Origin: Micrococcales bacterium
GTDB lineage: Bacteria > Actinomycetota > Actinomycetes > Actinomycetales > Microbacteriaceae
DNA length: 64,000 nucleotides
Assembly (NCBI GenBank): GCA_017306245.1
Contig: JAFKIY010000001.1
Location: 558,001-622,000, forward strand
Direction of reading: 5' to 3'
Shown here one piece after another: positions 48,765-61,605 of this stretch (position 1 is its first letter; each line of letters begins with the position of its first letter). Below the pieces are notes generated by a model. The model searched no databases and was not told where the DNA came from. It saw nothing but the letters and a program-made list of their open reading frames with translations. Position numbers and translations under genes: made by a program.

Positions 48765-51428
48765 GTGACGGACAACGAAAAGCCTACCCTCATGGTCATC
48801 GATGGTCACTCGCTGGCGTTTCGCGCGTTTTACGCGCTCCCGGTGGACAGTTTCGTGAACCGCGAGGGTCAGCACACGAACGCGATCCACGGGTTCATCG
48901 CGATGCTCATCAATCTTCTGCAGAACGAGAAACCGACGCATCTGGCCGTCGCCTTCGACATTTCGCGATTCTCCTTCCGCACGCGCGAATACCCCGAATA
49001 CAAGGGCACCCGCGCCGAGACGCCCCCCGAGTTCATCGGCCAGATCCCGCTTCTTGAGGAGGCGTTGAAGGCGATGGGCATCGCGACGATCAGCAAAGAG
49101 GATTTCGAGGCGGACGACATCCTCGCGACGCTTTCGACGCAGGGTGCCGAGCAGGGTTTCCACGTCTACGTGGTCTCCGGGGACCGCGACAGCATTCAGC
49201 TCGTGAACGACGACGTGACCCTCCTGTACCCGAACGCCAGGGGCGTCTCCGAACTCAAACGCTACGATCCGGCCGCCGTCGAGGAGCGCTATGGGATCCG
49301 CCCTGAGCAATATCCGGACGTCGCCGCCCTCGTCGGAGAAACGAGCGACAACCTCATCGGCGTGGACAAGGTGGGGGAGAAGACCGCGGTCAAGTGGGTG
49401 CTCGAATATGGCGGACTCGACCAGATCCTCGAGCACGCGGAGGACATCAAGGGCGTCGTGGGCGAAAAGCTGCGCGAACAAAAGGACCGGGCAATCCGCA
49501 ACCGGAAGCTCAATCGGCTCGTGACGGATGTCGATTTGCCCGTCGGACCGAAGGATCTCGCCCGCTCGCCCATCGACACGGCCGCGGTGCGCGACGTGTT
49601 CGACAAGCTCCAGTTCCGCACGCTCCTGGACCGGGTTCTCAAGATTGCCGCGGCAGAAGGCGCGGGCGCGCCCGAGCCGACGGCGGCGTCTACGGCGGAA
49701 CCGGCCGTGAAGAAACTCGTCGACGAGGAACTCGCGAAGTGGCTCGCGTCGGCAGTGGGGGACGGTTCCCGGCCGCTCGGGCTCATGGTGGAGTCGAGCG
49801 GCGGCGAACTCGCCGGATTGGGGATCGCGAAGGACGACGACACGGCATACGTCCCGTGGGGCGCGCACCGGCCGGACTACGCCGCCCTGGAAGCGTGGCT
49901 GGAAAGCGACGCCCCGAAGCACCTGTTCCACTCCAAACCCGCTGTGAAGGCGCTGTCGCGCGCGGGCATCACGCTCAACGGCATCGCGTTCGACACGACC
50001 CTGGCCGCGTGGCTCCTGAAACCGGGCGGCAAGGACGAGTCGATTGCCGGGCAGGTGTACACCCACCTGGGCGAAACCGTCGTCGAGGCCGACCAGAACC
50101 AGCTCGTGCCGGATACGGAAGGCCTGAGTCCTGCGACCGAGGCGTGGTATGTGCTCCGGATCGCGAGAGAACTGGAGTCGCGGCTGAGTCCCGGCTCGCT
50201 GACAGTGCTGAAGGACATCGAGCTGCCGCTCGTTCCGGTGCTCGCGCGCATGGAACTCGACGGCGTTGCGGTGAACGCCGCTGCGCTGGCGAAACTCAAC
50301 ACACGCCTCACCGAGCGCGCTGCGGACATCGCGTCGCGGGCATTCGCCATTATCGGCCGCGAAGTGAACCTCGGCTCTCCGAAGCAACTGCAGCAGTTGC
50401 TGTTCGAGGAACTCGGCATGCCGAAATCCCGGGCCACGAAGACCGGATACTCCACGGATGCCGCGGCCCTCGCCGACCTGCAGGACCGCCTCCCGGAACC
50501 GCACCCGTTCCTCGACCTGCTCCTGCAGCATCGGGATGCCACCAAACTCAGGCAGATGATTGAGACGCTGGAGCGCGAGATCGGTCCGGATGGGCGCATC
50601 CACACCACCTACGATCAGACCGGGACGAGCACCGGGCGGATTTCGTCCAACGACCCGAACCTCCAGAACATCCCGGTGAAGGCGGACGAAGGCAAGGAGA
50701 TCCGCGCGGCGTTCGAACCCGGCGCAGGATTCGACACGCTCCTCACGGCCGACTACTCGCAGATCGAAATGCGCATCATGGCGCACCTTTCGGAGGACGA
50801 GGGGCTCATCGAAGCCTTCAATGCGGGGGAGGATCTGCACCGTTTCGTGGGCGCCCGCATCTTCGGCGTCGAACCGTCTGAGGTGACCCCGACCATGCGC
50901 ACGAAGGTCAAGGCGATGTCGTACGGCCTCGCGTACGGGTTGAGCGCGTTCGGCCTGTCCAAGCAATTGCGCATCGACGTCGCGGAAGCGAAGCAGCTCA
51001 TGGTCGACTACTTCGCCCGGTTCGGCGCCGTGCGCGCGTATTTGCGGAACGTGGTCGATCAGGCCAGAAGCGACGGGTACACGGAGACGATTTTCGGCCG
51101 GCGCCGCCCGTTCGGCGACCTGAACTCGAACAACAGGGTGCTTCGCGAGAACGCGGAGCGCCAGGCGCTGAACGCGCCGATTCAGGGCTCGGCAGCCGAC
51201 ATCATGAAAATCGCCATGCTCGGTGTCGCCGGGGATATCGCCCACCAGGGCCTGAAATCGCGGATGCTCCTGCAGGTGCACGACGAACTCGTCTTCGAGG
51301 TCGCCTCAGGGGAACTGGACGCGGTCACGGCCATCGTCGGCGATCGGATGGGCCATGCTGCCGAGCTGAAAGTTCCCCTCGACGTGCAAATCGGCACGGG
51401 GCCGAACTGGGACGCGGCGGCGCACTAG
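48765..51428 (+). CDS. polA: DNA polymerase I
   Basis: Gap-filling and Okazaki-fragment polymerase. 887 residues. The N-terminal 5'-3' nuclease domain (1 to about 290) has MVIDGHSLAFRAFYAL, EADDILATLSTQG, YVVSGDRDSIQLV and VGETSDNLIGVDKVGEKTA. The middle 3'-5' exonuclease-like domain lacks the DxE motif (LGLMVESSGGELAG), so proofreading is probably absent, as in other actinobacteria. The polymerase domain has TGRISSNDPNLQNIPV, DYSQIEMRIMAHLS, RTKVKAMSYGLAYGLS and VHDELVFE. The GTG start is chosen from the -10 spacing. Confidence 0.96.
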   Translation: MTDNEKPTLMVIDGHSLAFRAFYALPVDSFVNREGQHTNAIHGFIAMLINLLQNEKPTHLAVAFDISRFSFRTREYPEYKGTRAETPPEFIGQIPLLEEALKAMGIATISKEDFEADDILATLSTQGAEQGFHVYVVSGDRDSIQLVNDDVTLLYPNARGVSELKRYDPAAVEERYGIRPEQYPDVAALVGETSDNLIGVDKVGEKTAVKWVLEYGGLDQILEHAEDIKGVVGEKLREQKDRAIRNRKLNRLVTDVDLPVGPKDLARSPIDTAAVRDVFDKLQFRTLLDRVLKIAAAEGAGAPEPTAASTAEPAVKKLVDEELAKWLASAVGDGSRPLGLMVESSGGELAGLGIAKDDDTAYVPWGAHRPDYAALEAWLESDAPKHLFHSKPAVKALSRAGITLNGIAFDTTLAAWLLKPGGKDESIAGQVYTHLGETVVEADQNQLVPDTEGLSPATEAWYVLRIARELESRLSPGSLTVLKDIELPLVPVLARMELDGVAVNAAALAKLNTRLTERAADIASRAFAIIGREVNLGSPKQLQQLLFEELGMPKSRATKTGYSTDAAALADLQDRLPEPHPFLDLLLQHRDATKLRQMIETLEREIGPDGRIHTTYDQTGTSTGRISSNDPNLQNIPVKADEGKEIRAAFEPGAGFDTLLTADYSQIEMRIMAHLSEDEGLIEAFNAGEDLHRFVGARIFGVEPSEVTPTMRTKVKAMSYGLAYGLSAFGLSKQLRIDVAEAKQLMVDYFARFGAVRAYLRNVVDQARSDGYTETIFGRRRPFGDLNSNNRVLRENAERQALNAPIQGSAADIMKIAMLGVAGDIAHQGLKSRMLLQVHDELVFEVASGELDAVTAIVGDRMGHAAELKVPLDVQIGTGPNWDAAAH

Positions 51429-51462
51429 AACTGCCAACTTTCCTCCGGGTAATGCCCGCGCA

Positions 51463-51468
51463 TAAGCT
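51463..51468 (+). promoter_or_regulatory. Candidate leaderless -10 box (TAAGCT) for the DUF885 gene
   Basis: TAAGCT ends 6 nt before the ATG at 51475, with no ribosome binding site in the gap. Confidence 0.45.
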
Positions 51469-51474
51469 CGACTC

Positions 51475-53181
51475 ATGACTGCTGACAATTCTGCCGATGT
51501 GCGGGCCCACGAGGCCGACCGAACCCCTACCGCGATCGACGCGATCGCCGAAGAATGGGTCACGACCCTTGCCGACCTTGAGCCCGACATCGCCATCTGG
51601 ATCGGCATCCCGGGCCGGTACGAGGAATACGGCGACCAGTCGCCGGCCGGACACCAGCGCCTCGTCGACGAGCGCAAAAAGGTCCTGGACCGTCTCTCCA
51701 GGGTCGAGCCGGCGGATGACGTCGACTGGGTGACGAAGACGGATATGTCCAACGAACTCCAGCTGGACCTCGAAGCGCACGAAGCCGGTTTGTGGAAACG
51801 CGACCTGAACGTCATCGCGTCTCCCGCGCAACGATTCCGCGACGTTCTGGACCTCATGGCCCACGATACGGTCGACGACTGGACCACGATCGCCGGGAAG
51901 CTGTCGAATCTTCCCGGGGCCATGGACGGGTACATCGAGACGCTGCGGCAGGGGATCGCGGATGGCACGGTGCCCGCCCGCCGCCAGGTTATGGAGGTGC
52001 TGGAGCAGGCGAAGAAGCATGGGTCGAAGAGCGGCTTCTTTTTCGCCTTTACGGATGGCGCGACTCTTGGCGACGGGACACAGTTGCCCGATTCGTTGAA
52101 GGCAGATTTGCGCAAGGGCGCCGAGGCCTCCGCTGCCGCCTACGGGAAACTCGCCGACTTTTTCGCGAACGAACTCGGCCCCGCCGCGAGCGAGTCCGAC
52201 GCGATCGGGCGCGAACTGTACGCCCTCCAGTCCCGCCGGTTCCTCGGCGCGAAGATCGACCTTGATGAAACCTACGAGTGGGGAATCGAGGAGCTCGCCC
52301 GCATGGTCGAGGAGCAAACGCGGATCGCAGGGGAGATCAAGCCGGGGGCGAGCGTTGAGGAGGCCATCGCCGTTCTCGATGCGGACGCGAGCCGCAAACT
52401 GCACGGAACTGATGCGCTGCAGAAGTGGATGCAGAACCTGAGTGACACGGCGATCGCGGAACTCTCGAAATCGCATTTCGACATCCCGGACCCGGTGAAG
52501 AAGCTCGAGTGCATGATCGCTCCGACCCAGGAGGGCGGCATCTACTATACGAGCCCGAGCGACGACTTCTCCCGCGCCGGACGGATGTGGTGGTCGGTGC
52601 CCGAGGGCGTTACGGAGTTCGACACGTGGCGCGAGACGACGACCGTGTACCACGAGGGCGTTCCCGGCCACCACCTGCAGCTGGGTCAGGCCGTGTACAA
52701 CCGCGCAACGCTCAACACGTGGCGCCGTCAGCTCGCCGGCACGAGCGGCCACGCGGAAGGCTGGGCGCTGTACGCGGAACGCCTCATGGAGGACCTTGGC
52801 TACCTGGATGACCCGGGAGACCGACTCGGAATGCTCGACGGCCAGCGGATGCGCGCCGCGCGCGTCGTGCTCGACCTCGGAGTGCACCTCGGCAAGAAGC
52901 GGCTCGACGGCAACGGCGTGTGGGACTACGACTACGCGTTCACCTTCATGAAGAGCAATGTGAACATGAACGAGCCGTTCGTGAGGTTCGAGGTGAACCG
53001 GTACTTCGGCTGGCCCGGCCAGGCGCCGGCGTACAAGGTCGGCCAGCGCATCTGGGAGCAGCTCCGCGACGAGGTGAAGGCGCGCGAGGGCGCCTCCTTC
53101 AACATCAAGGAGTTCCACCGCACGGCGCTCGACATGGGCGGTGTCGGCCTGGATACCCTGAAGGCCGCGTTCCGCAAGTGA
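51475..53181 (+). CDS. DUF885 family protein, probable metal-dependent peptidase-like
   Basis: 568 residues, no signal peptide, largely helical. The C-terminal half has the DUF885 core: TVYHEGVPGHHLQLGQAVY, where the HExxPGHH pattern looks like a metallopeptidase site, GHAEGWALYAERLMEDLGYL with a likely third ligand Glu, and a late FVRFEVNRYFGWPGQAPAYKVGQR. The N-terminal half is acidic and less distinctive. Substrate and true activity are unknown. It appears to be a single-gene unit between polA and the VOC gene. Confidence 0.88.
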   Translation: MTADNSADVRAHEADRTPTAIDAIAEEWVTTLADLEPDIAIWIGIPGRYEEYGDQSPAGHQRLVDERKKVLDRLSRVEPADDVDWVTKTDMSNELQLDLEAHEAGLWKRDLNVIASPAQRFRDVLDLMAHDTVDDWTTIAGKLSNLPGAMDGYIETLRQGIADGTVPARRQVMEVLEQAKKHGSKSGFFFAFTDGATLGDGTQLPDSLKADLRKGAEASAAAYGKLADFFANELGPAASESDAIGRELYALQSRRFLGAKIDLDETYEWGIEELARMVEEQTRIAGEIKPGASVEEAIAVLDADASRKLHGTDALQKWMQNLSDTAIAELSKSHFDIPDPVKKLECMIAPTQEGGIYYTSPSDDFSRAGRMWWSVPEGVTEFDTWRETTTVYHEGVPGHHLQLGQAVYNRATLNTWRRQLAGTSGHAEGWALYAERLMEDLGYLDDPGDRLGMLDGQRMRAARVVLDLGVHLGKKRLDGNGVWDYDYAFTFMKSNVNMNEPFVRFEVNRYFGWPGQAPAYKVGQRIWEQLRDEVKAREGASFNIKEFHRTALDMGGVGLDTLKAAFRK

Positions 53182-53203
53182 TGCGAATCAGACAGGTTGT
53201 GCT

Positions 53204-53602
53204 GTGGCAGTTCGCTGGTATTCGATAGTCGTCGACTGCAAGGATGTCGCCGCGCAGGCGCGCTGGTGGGCCGAAGTCCTCGACTGGCGCGTGGCGTACG
53301 AATCGGAGGACGAGTGGGTCATCGTGCCCCCGCGTGCCCTTGAGGAGAACCATCAGGTCCCGCTCGACGAGCAGGGTCCCGGGCTCGTGTTCGTGACCGT
53401 TCCCGAAGGAAAGACGGTGAAGAACCGGCTCCACATCGACCTCGCGCCCGGTCCGGACGATGATCAGGCGGCGGAAGTCGCGCGGCTTGAGGCGCTCGGC
53501 GCGACGCGCGTCAACGTCGGGCAGGATGAGTCGCAGGTCACCTGGGTCGTCCTCGCGGACCCCGAGGGCAACGAATTCTGCGTTTTGTCGCCGCGGGGCT
53601 GA
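53204..53602 (+). CDS. VOC-superfamily (glyoxalase-like) protein
   Basis: 132 residues, two beta-alpha-beta-beta-beta repeats. It begins VRWYSIVVDCKDVAAQARWWAEVLDWRV, has NRLHIDLAPGPDDDQAAEV in the centre and ends TWVVLADPEGNEFCVLSP, which is the look of the glyoxalase-like domain common in actinobacteria. Two potential metal ligands (His in LHID, Glu in NEFCVL) are present, but the reaction is unknown. The start is a GTG 22 nt after the DUF885 stop with no obvious ribosome binding site. Confidence 0.85.
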   Translation: MAVRWYSIVVDCKDVAAQARWWAEVLDWRVAYESEDEWVIVPPRALEENHQVPLDEQGPGLVFVTVPEGKTVKNRLHIDLAPGPDDDQAAEVARLEALGATRVNVGQDESQVTWVVLADPEGNEFCVLSPRG

Positions 53603-53613
53603 CGCGCTAGGCT
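53585..53613 (+). promoter_or_regulatory. rpsA promoter (TTGTCG, 17 nt, TAGGCT)
   Basis: A -35-like TTGTCG at 53585-53590 and TAGGCT at 53608-53613 are separated by 17 nt, the best complete housekeeping promoter in the window. The -35 lies in the last codons of the VOC gene. Transcription starting near 53620 gives a leader of about 110 nt before rpsA. Confidence 0.6.
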
Positions 53614-53616
53614 GGA

Positions 53617-53648
53617 ACGTCACGTCTGTGCTTACACGGCCGTGACGT
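53617..53648 (+). promoter_or_regulatory. Inverted repeat in the rpsA leader
   Basis: ACGTCACG at 53617-53624 is perfectly repeated in reverse as CGTGACGT at 53641-53648 around a 16-base loop that itself holds short GTG/CAC complementarity. It lies at the predicted transcription start, so it could be an operator in DNA or a 5' hairpin in RNA. S1 represses its own translation in E. coli, but a mechanism here is only inferred. Confidence 0.45.
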
Positions 53649-53730
53649 CCTATCCGCCTGCCACGGCGAACAATCCATTGCACTACCTCGTTCGTGGCCT
53701 GATTTATGTCCACACTGGAGCAACAACTAC

Positions 53731-55179
53731 ATGACAACCGCAACGACCGCAGGCCCCAAGCAGGTCGCCATCAACGACATTGGATCTGCTGAAGATTTCC
53801 TCGCCGCGGTCGAAAAGACCCTGAAGTTTTTCAATGACGGCGACCTTATCGAAGGTACTGTCGTCAAGATCGATCGTGACGAGGTTCTCCTCGACGTCGG
53901 TTACAAGACGGAGGGCGTAATCCCCTCCCGTGAACTTTCCATCAAGCACGATGTTGACCCGGATGAGGTCGTCAAGGTCGGCGACATGGTCGAAGCCCTT
54001 GTGCTCCAGAAGGAGGACAAAGAGGGCCGTCTCATCCTGTCGAAGAAGCGCGCGCAGTACGAGCGCGCGTGGGGCGATGTGGAGAAGATCAAGGATGACG
54101 ACGGCGTCGTCACCGGAACGGTCATCGAGGTCGTCAAGGGCGGCCTGATCGTGGACATCGGACTCCGCGGCTTCCTTCCGGCATCCCTCATTGAGCTTCG
54201 CCGCGTCCGCGACCTCACGCCGTACCTCGGCCAGGAGATCGAGGCGAAGATCCTCGAACTCGACAAGAACCGCAACAACGTGGTGCTGTCCCGCCGCGCG
54301 CTCCTCGAGCAGACGCAGAGCGAGAGCCGCAGCTCCTTCCTCGGAAACCTCGCCAAGGGCCAGGTCCGCAAGGGAGTCGTGTCCTCGATCGTGAACTTCG
54401 GCGCGTTCGTCGACCTGGGCGGCGTGGACGGCCTCGTTCACGTCTCCGAACTCAGCTGGAAGCACATCGAGCACGCGAGCGAGGTTGTCGAGGTTGGCCA
54501 GGAGGTCACCGTCGAGATCCTCGACGTCGAACTCGACCGCGAGCGCGTTTCGCTGTCGCTGAAGGCGACGCAGGAAGACCCGTGGCAGCTCTTCGCCCGC
54601 ACCCACGCGATCGGCCAGGTCGCACCGGGTAAGGTCACGAAGCTCGTTCCGTTCGGCGCGTTCGTCCGCGTCGCGGATGGCATCGAAGGCCTCGTGCACA
54701 TTTCGGAGCTCTCCGGCAAGCACGTGGAGCTCGCGGAGCAGGTCGTCTCGGTGAACGACGAAGTGTTCGTCAAGGTCATCGACATCGATCTGGAGCGTCG
54801 CCGTATCTCGCTGAGCCTCAAGCAGGCGAACGAGGGTGTCGACCCCGAGGGCACCGAGTTCGACCCGGCGCTGTATGGCATGCTCACCGAGTACGACGAG
54901 GCGGGCAACTACAAGTACCCGGACGGGTTCGACCCGGAGACGAATGAGTGGAAAGAGGGCTTCGAGACTCAGCGCGAGAAGTGGGAGCTGGACTACGCAG
55001 CGGCCCAGGCGCGCTGGGAGGCCCACAAGCTCCAGGTTGCCGCGGCAGCGAACGAGCCGATCGGCGAGGTCCCGGCCTCCGCCGGCTCCTCCTTCTCCGC
55101 CGACGAGGCGGGATCGGGAACGCTCGCCGACGACGAGTCGCTTGCGGCGCTTCGCGAGAAGCTCTCCGGCAACAACTGA
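53731..55179 (+). CDS. rpsA: 30S ribosomal protein S1
   Basis: mRNA-binding ribosomal protein with four S1 domains in 482 residues, the shorter actinobacterial form (E. coli has six). Repeats are visible as GTVVKIDRDEVLLDVGYKTEG, GTVIEVVKGGLIVDIGLRGF, GVVSSIVNFGAFVDLGGVDG and GKVTKLVPFGAFVRVADGIEG, the last two followed by LVHVSELSWKH and LVHISELSGKH. The acidic tail lacks an S1 domain. It has its own promoter, structured leader and a downstream hairpin. The stop ends one base before the convergent DUF4126 gene. Confidence 0.96.
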   Translation: MTTATTAGPKQVAINDIGSAEDFLAAVEKTLKFFNDGDLIEGTVVKIDRDEVLLDVGYKTEGVIPSRELSIKHDVDPDEVVKVGDMVEALVLQKEDKEGRLILSKKRAQYERAWGDVEKIKDDDGVVTGTVIEVVKGGLIVDIGLRGFLPASLIELRRVRDLTPYLGQEIEAKILELDKNRNNVVLSRRALLEQTQSESRSSFLGNLAKGQVRKGVVSSIVNFGAFVDLGGVDGLVHVSELSWKHIEHASEVVEVGQEVTVEILDVELDRERVSLSLKATQEDPWQLFARTHAIGQVAPGKVTKLVPFGAFVRVADGIEGLVHISELSGKHVELAEQVVSVNDEVFVKVIDIDLERRRISLSLKQANEGVDPEGTEFDPALYGMLTEYDEAGNYKYPDGFDPETNEWKEGFETQREKWELDYAAAQARWEAHKLQVAAAANEPIGEVPASAGSSFSADEAGSGTLADDESLAALREKLSGNN

Positions 55180-55180
55180 G

Positions 55181-55810
55181 TCACGGAAGGACTTCGTCCT
55201 TCGCCGAAGCGGCCGGTTCCTCGCGGGACCGGCCGTTTCGTTTCCGCCAGCGGCGTGAAACGCGCCACAGGAACCAGAATGCCACGGCAAGGGCGAGGAC
55301 GACGAGCACGGGGACGAGGATGGCGAAAACCGTCAGCACGACGCTTCCAACGTCTTCTGCCGCGCTGACGACCGGAGTCATGATGCCGGCCGTCGCGGCA
55401 TTGACCATGGGCCGAACAGCAGACTTCGCGAGGTGCACAGCGAGCGCAATCGCCACGCCGAGCGCGATGGGGACCCACTGGTTGGCGGAGAAAAAGTCCT
55501 GGGGATTCGTCACCGCCGCCGTCGTAGCCGTGGCGCCGGATCCGAAAGCCAGACCGCCCGCGGTGGGCCGCACAACAGTCTGAATCCAGTCATTGAAGTG
55601 GTCGACGACGGGAATCTTGTCCGCGACGAGTTCGACGACGAGGAGGACGGCGAGAATCCCGAGAACCCAGGGGTTCTCCAGCCATGTCCAGCCGGCAGGC
55701 AGGCTGACCGCGTCGATGAATCGCCCGGCGAGCCCGAGGGCGAGAAGCGGAATGTAGGCGTTGAGTCCGGCAGAGACCGCGAGACCGGTGCCGGTAAGGA
55801 ACTCCAGCAT
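55181..55810 (-). CDS. DUF4126 family membrane protein
   Basis: 209 residues with about five to six hydrophobic helices and a basic, charged C-terminus. Landmarks: GLAVSAGLNAYIPLLALGLAG at the N-terminus, VLLVVELVADKIPVVDHFND and VRPTAGGLAFG, the conserved DUF4126 core. Function unknown. AAGGAG lies 5 nt before the ATG. Its end faces rpsA with one base between the two stop codons, and the rpsA terminator hairpins lie within its last codons. Confidence 0.88.
   Translation of the reverse strand: MLEFLTGTGLAVSAGLNAYIPLLALGLAGRFIDAVSLPAGWTWLENPWVLGILAVLLVVELVADKIPVVDHFNDWIQTVVRPTAGGLAFGSGATATTAAVTNPQDFFSANQWVPIALGVAIALAVHLAKSAVRPMVNAATAGIMTPVVSAAEDVGSVVLTVFAILVPVLVVLALAVAFWFLWRVSRRWRKRNGRSREEPAASAKDEVLP
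55186..55241 (+). terminator. Tandem hairpins ending rpsA
   Basis: Two hairpins follow the rpsA stop. The first pairs GAAGGAC (55186-55192) with GTCCTTC (55196-55202), a perfect 7-bp stem with a 3-base loop. The second pairs 55210-55220 with 55225-55235, 11 bp with one G-T pair and a TCGC loop, then TTTCGTTTCC. The second looks like a rho-independent terminator in the rpsA direction. Both lie inside the 3' coding end of the opposing DUF4126 gene. Confidence 0.65.
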
Positions 55811-55853
55811 GTGGCTCCTTCGATTCGTGGCATCACGCTAACACGCCGCAAGC

Positions 55854-55859
55854 TAGCAT
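55854..55859 (+). promoter_or_regulatory. Candidate leaderless -10 box (TAGCAT) for coaE
   Basis: TAGCAT ends 6 nt before the coaE GTG. Confidence 0.4.
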
Positions 55860-55865
55860 GGCGGG

Positions 55866-56474
55866 GTGTACCTGATTGGACTCACCGGCGGGATCGCATC
55901 CGGAAAATCAGTGGTCGCGAGCCGGCTCGCCGAGCACGGCGCGGTCCACATCGACGCGGATGCGCTCGCTCGCGAGGTCGTGGAGCCGGGGCAGCCCGCG
56001 CTTGCGGAGATTGAGAAGCATTTCGGGTCCGACATGATTGGCGCAGACGGCCACCTCGACCGTGCCGCGCTCGCCTCGGTGATCTTCGCCGATCCGGAGC
56101 GCAGGGCGGTTCTCAACGCCATCACGCATCCGGCCGTGAAGGAGAGGGCGCGAGAGCTCATGGATGCGGCGGCGGCCGAGAACCCGCACGCCGTCATCGT
56201 GTACGATGTTCCGCTGCTGATCGAGGCGCGGGTGGATGCGGAACACGAATTCGACCTCATCGTCGTCGTGAACGCAAACACCCAGACGCGGTTGGCGAGG
56301 CTCATGGAACTGCGCGGACTATCGCGGGCGGAGGCCGTGCACAGGTTGAATTCGCAGGTGAGCGACACCGAGAGGCTCGCGATCGCGGATGTCGTCATCG
56401 ACAACAACGGCAGCCTCGAGGAAACGTTCCGCCAGGCCGATGCACTCTGGGAGAGCGTGTCCCGAGCGGCGTGA
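55866..56474 (+). CDS. coaE: Dephospho-CoA kinase
   Basis: Last step of CoA synthesis. 202 residues. P-loop [19 protein letters not shown] at the N-terminus, then [48 protein letters not shown] and the late Asp in [12 protein letters not shown]. Actinobacterial CoaE proteins sometimes carry a C-terminal GrpB-like extension; that is absent here. The start is GTG. It is the second CoA gene in the window, with coaBC about 31 kb away. Confidence 0.95.
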   Translation: MYLIGLTGGIASGKSVVASRLAEHGAVHIDADALAREVVEPGQPALAEIEKHFGSDMIGADGHLDRAALASVIFADPERRAVLNAITHPAVKERARELMDAAAAENPHAVIVYDVPLLIEARVDAEHEFDLIVVVNANTQTRLARLMELRGLSRAEAVHRLNSQVSDTERLAIADVVIDNNGSLEETFRQADALWESVSRAA

Positions 56475-56519
56475 GTTGCGCTGCAGGCAAACACGCCTGC
56501 CGACGTCGGTGGTTCTGTT

Positions 56520-56525
56520 TAGGCT
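56520..56525 (+). promoter_or_regulatory. Candidate leaderless -10 box (TAGGCT) for uvrB
   Basis: TAGGCT ends 6 nt before the uvrB ATG. I looked for a TCGAAC-NNNN-GTTCGA LexA box in the 57-nt gap and found none. Confidence 0.45.
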
Positions 56526-56531
56526 GGAGTA

Positions 56532-58613
<2,082 letters not shown>

Positions 58614-58649
58614 TGAGCTTCTGCGCAGCAGCGTGTCGGTGGCCTTCCG

Positions 58650-58655
58650 TAGAAT
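58650..58655 (+). promoter_or_regulatory. Candidate leaderless -10 box (TAGAAT) for uvrA
   Basis: TAGAAT ends 7 nt before the GTG at 58663, which fixes the likely start and argues against the in-frame codon at 58633. Confidence 0.5.
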
Positions 58656-58662
58656 GGTGAGA

Positions 58663-61601
<2,939 letters not shown>

Positions 61602-61605
<4 letters not shown>

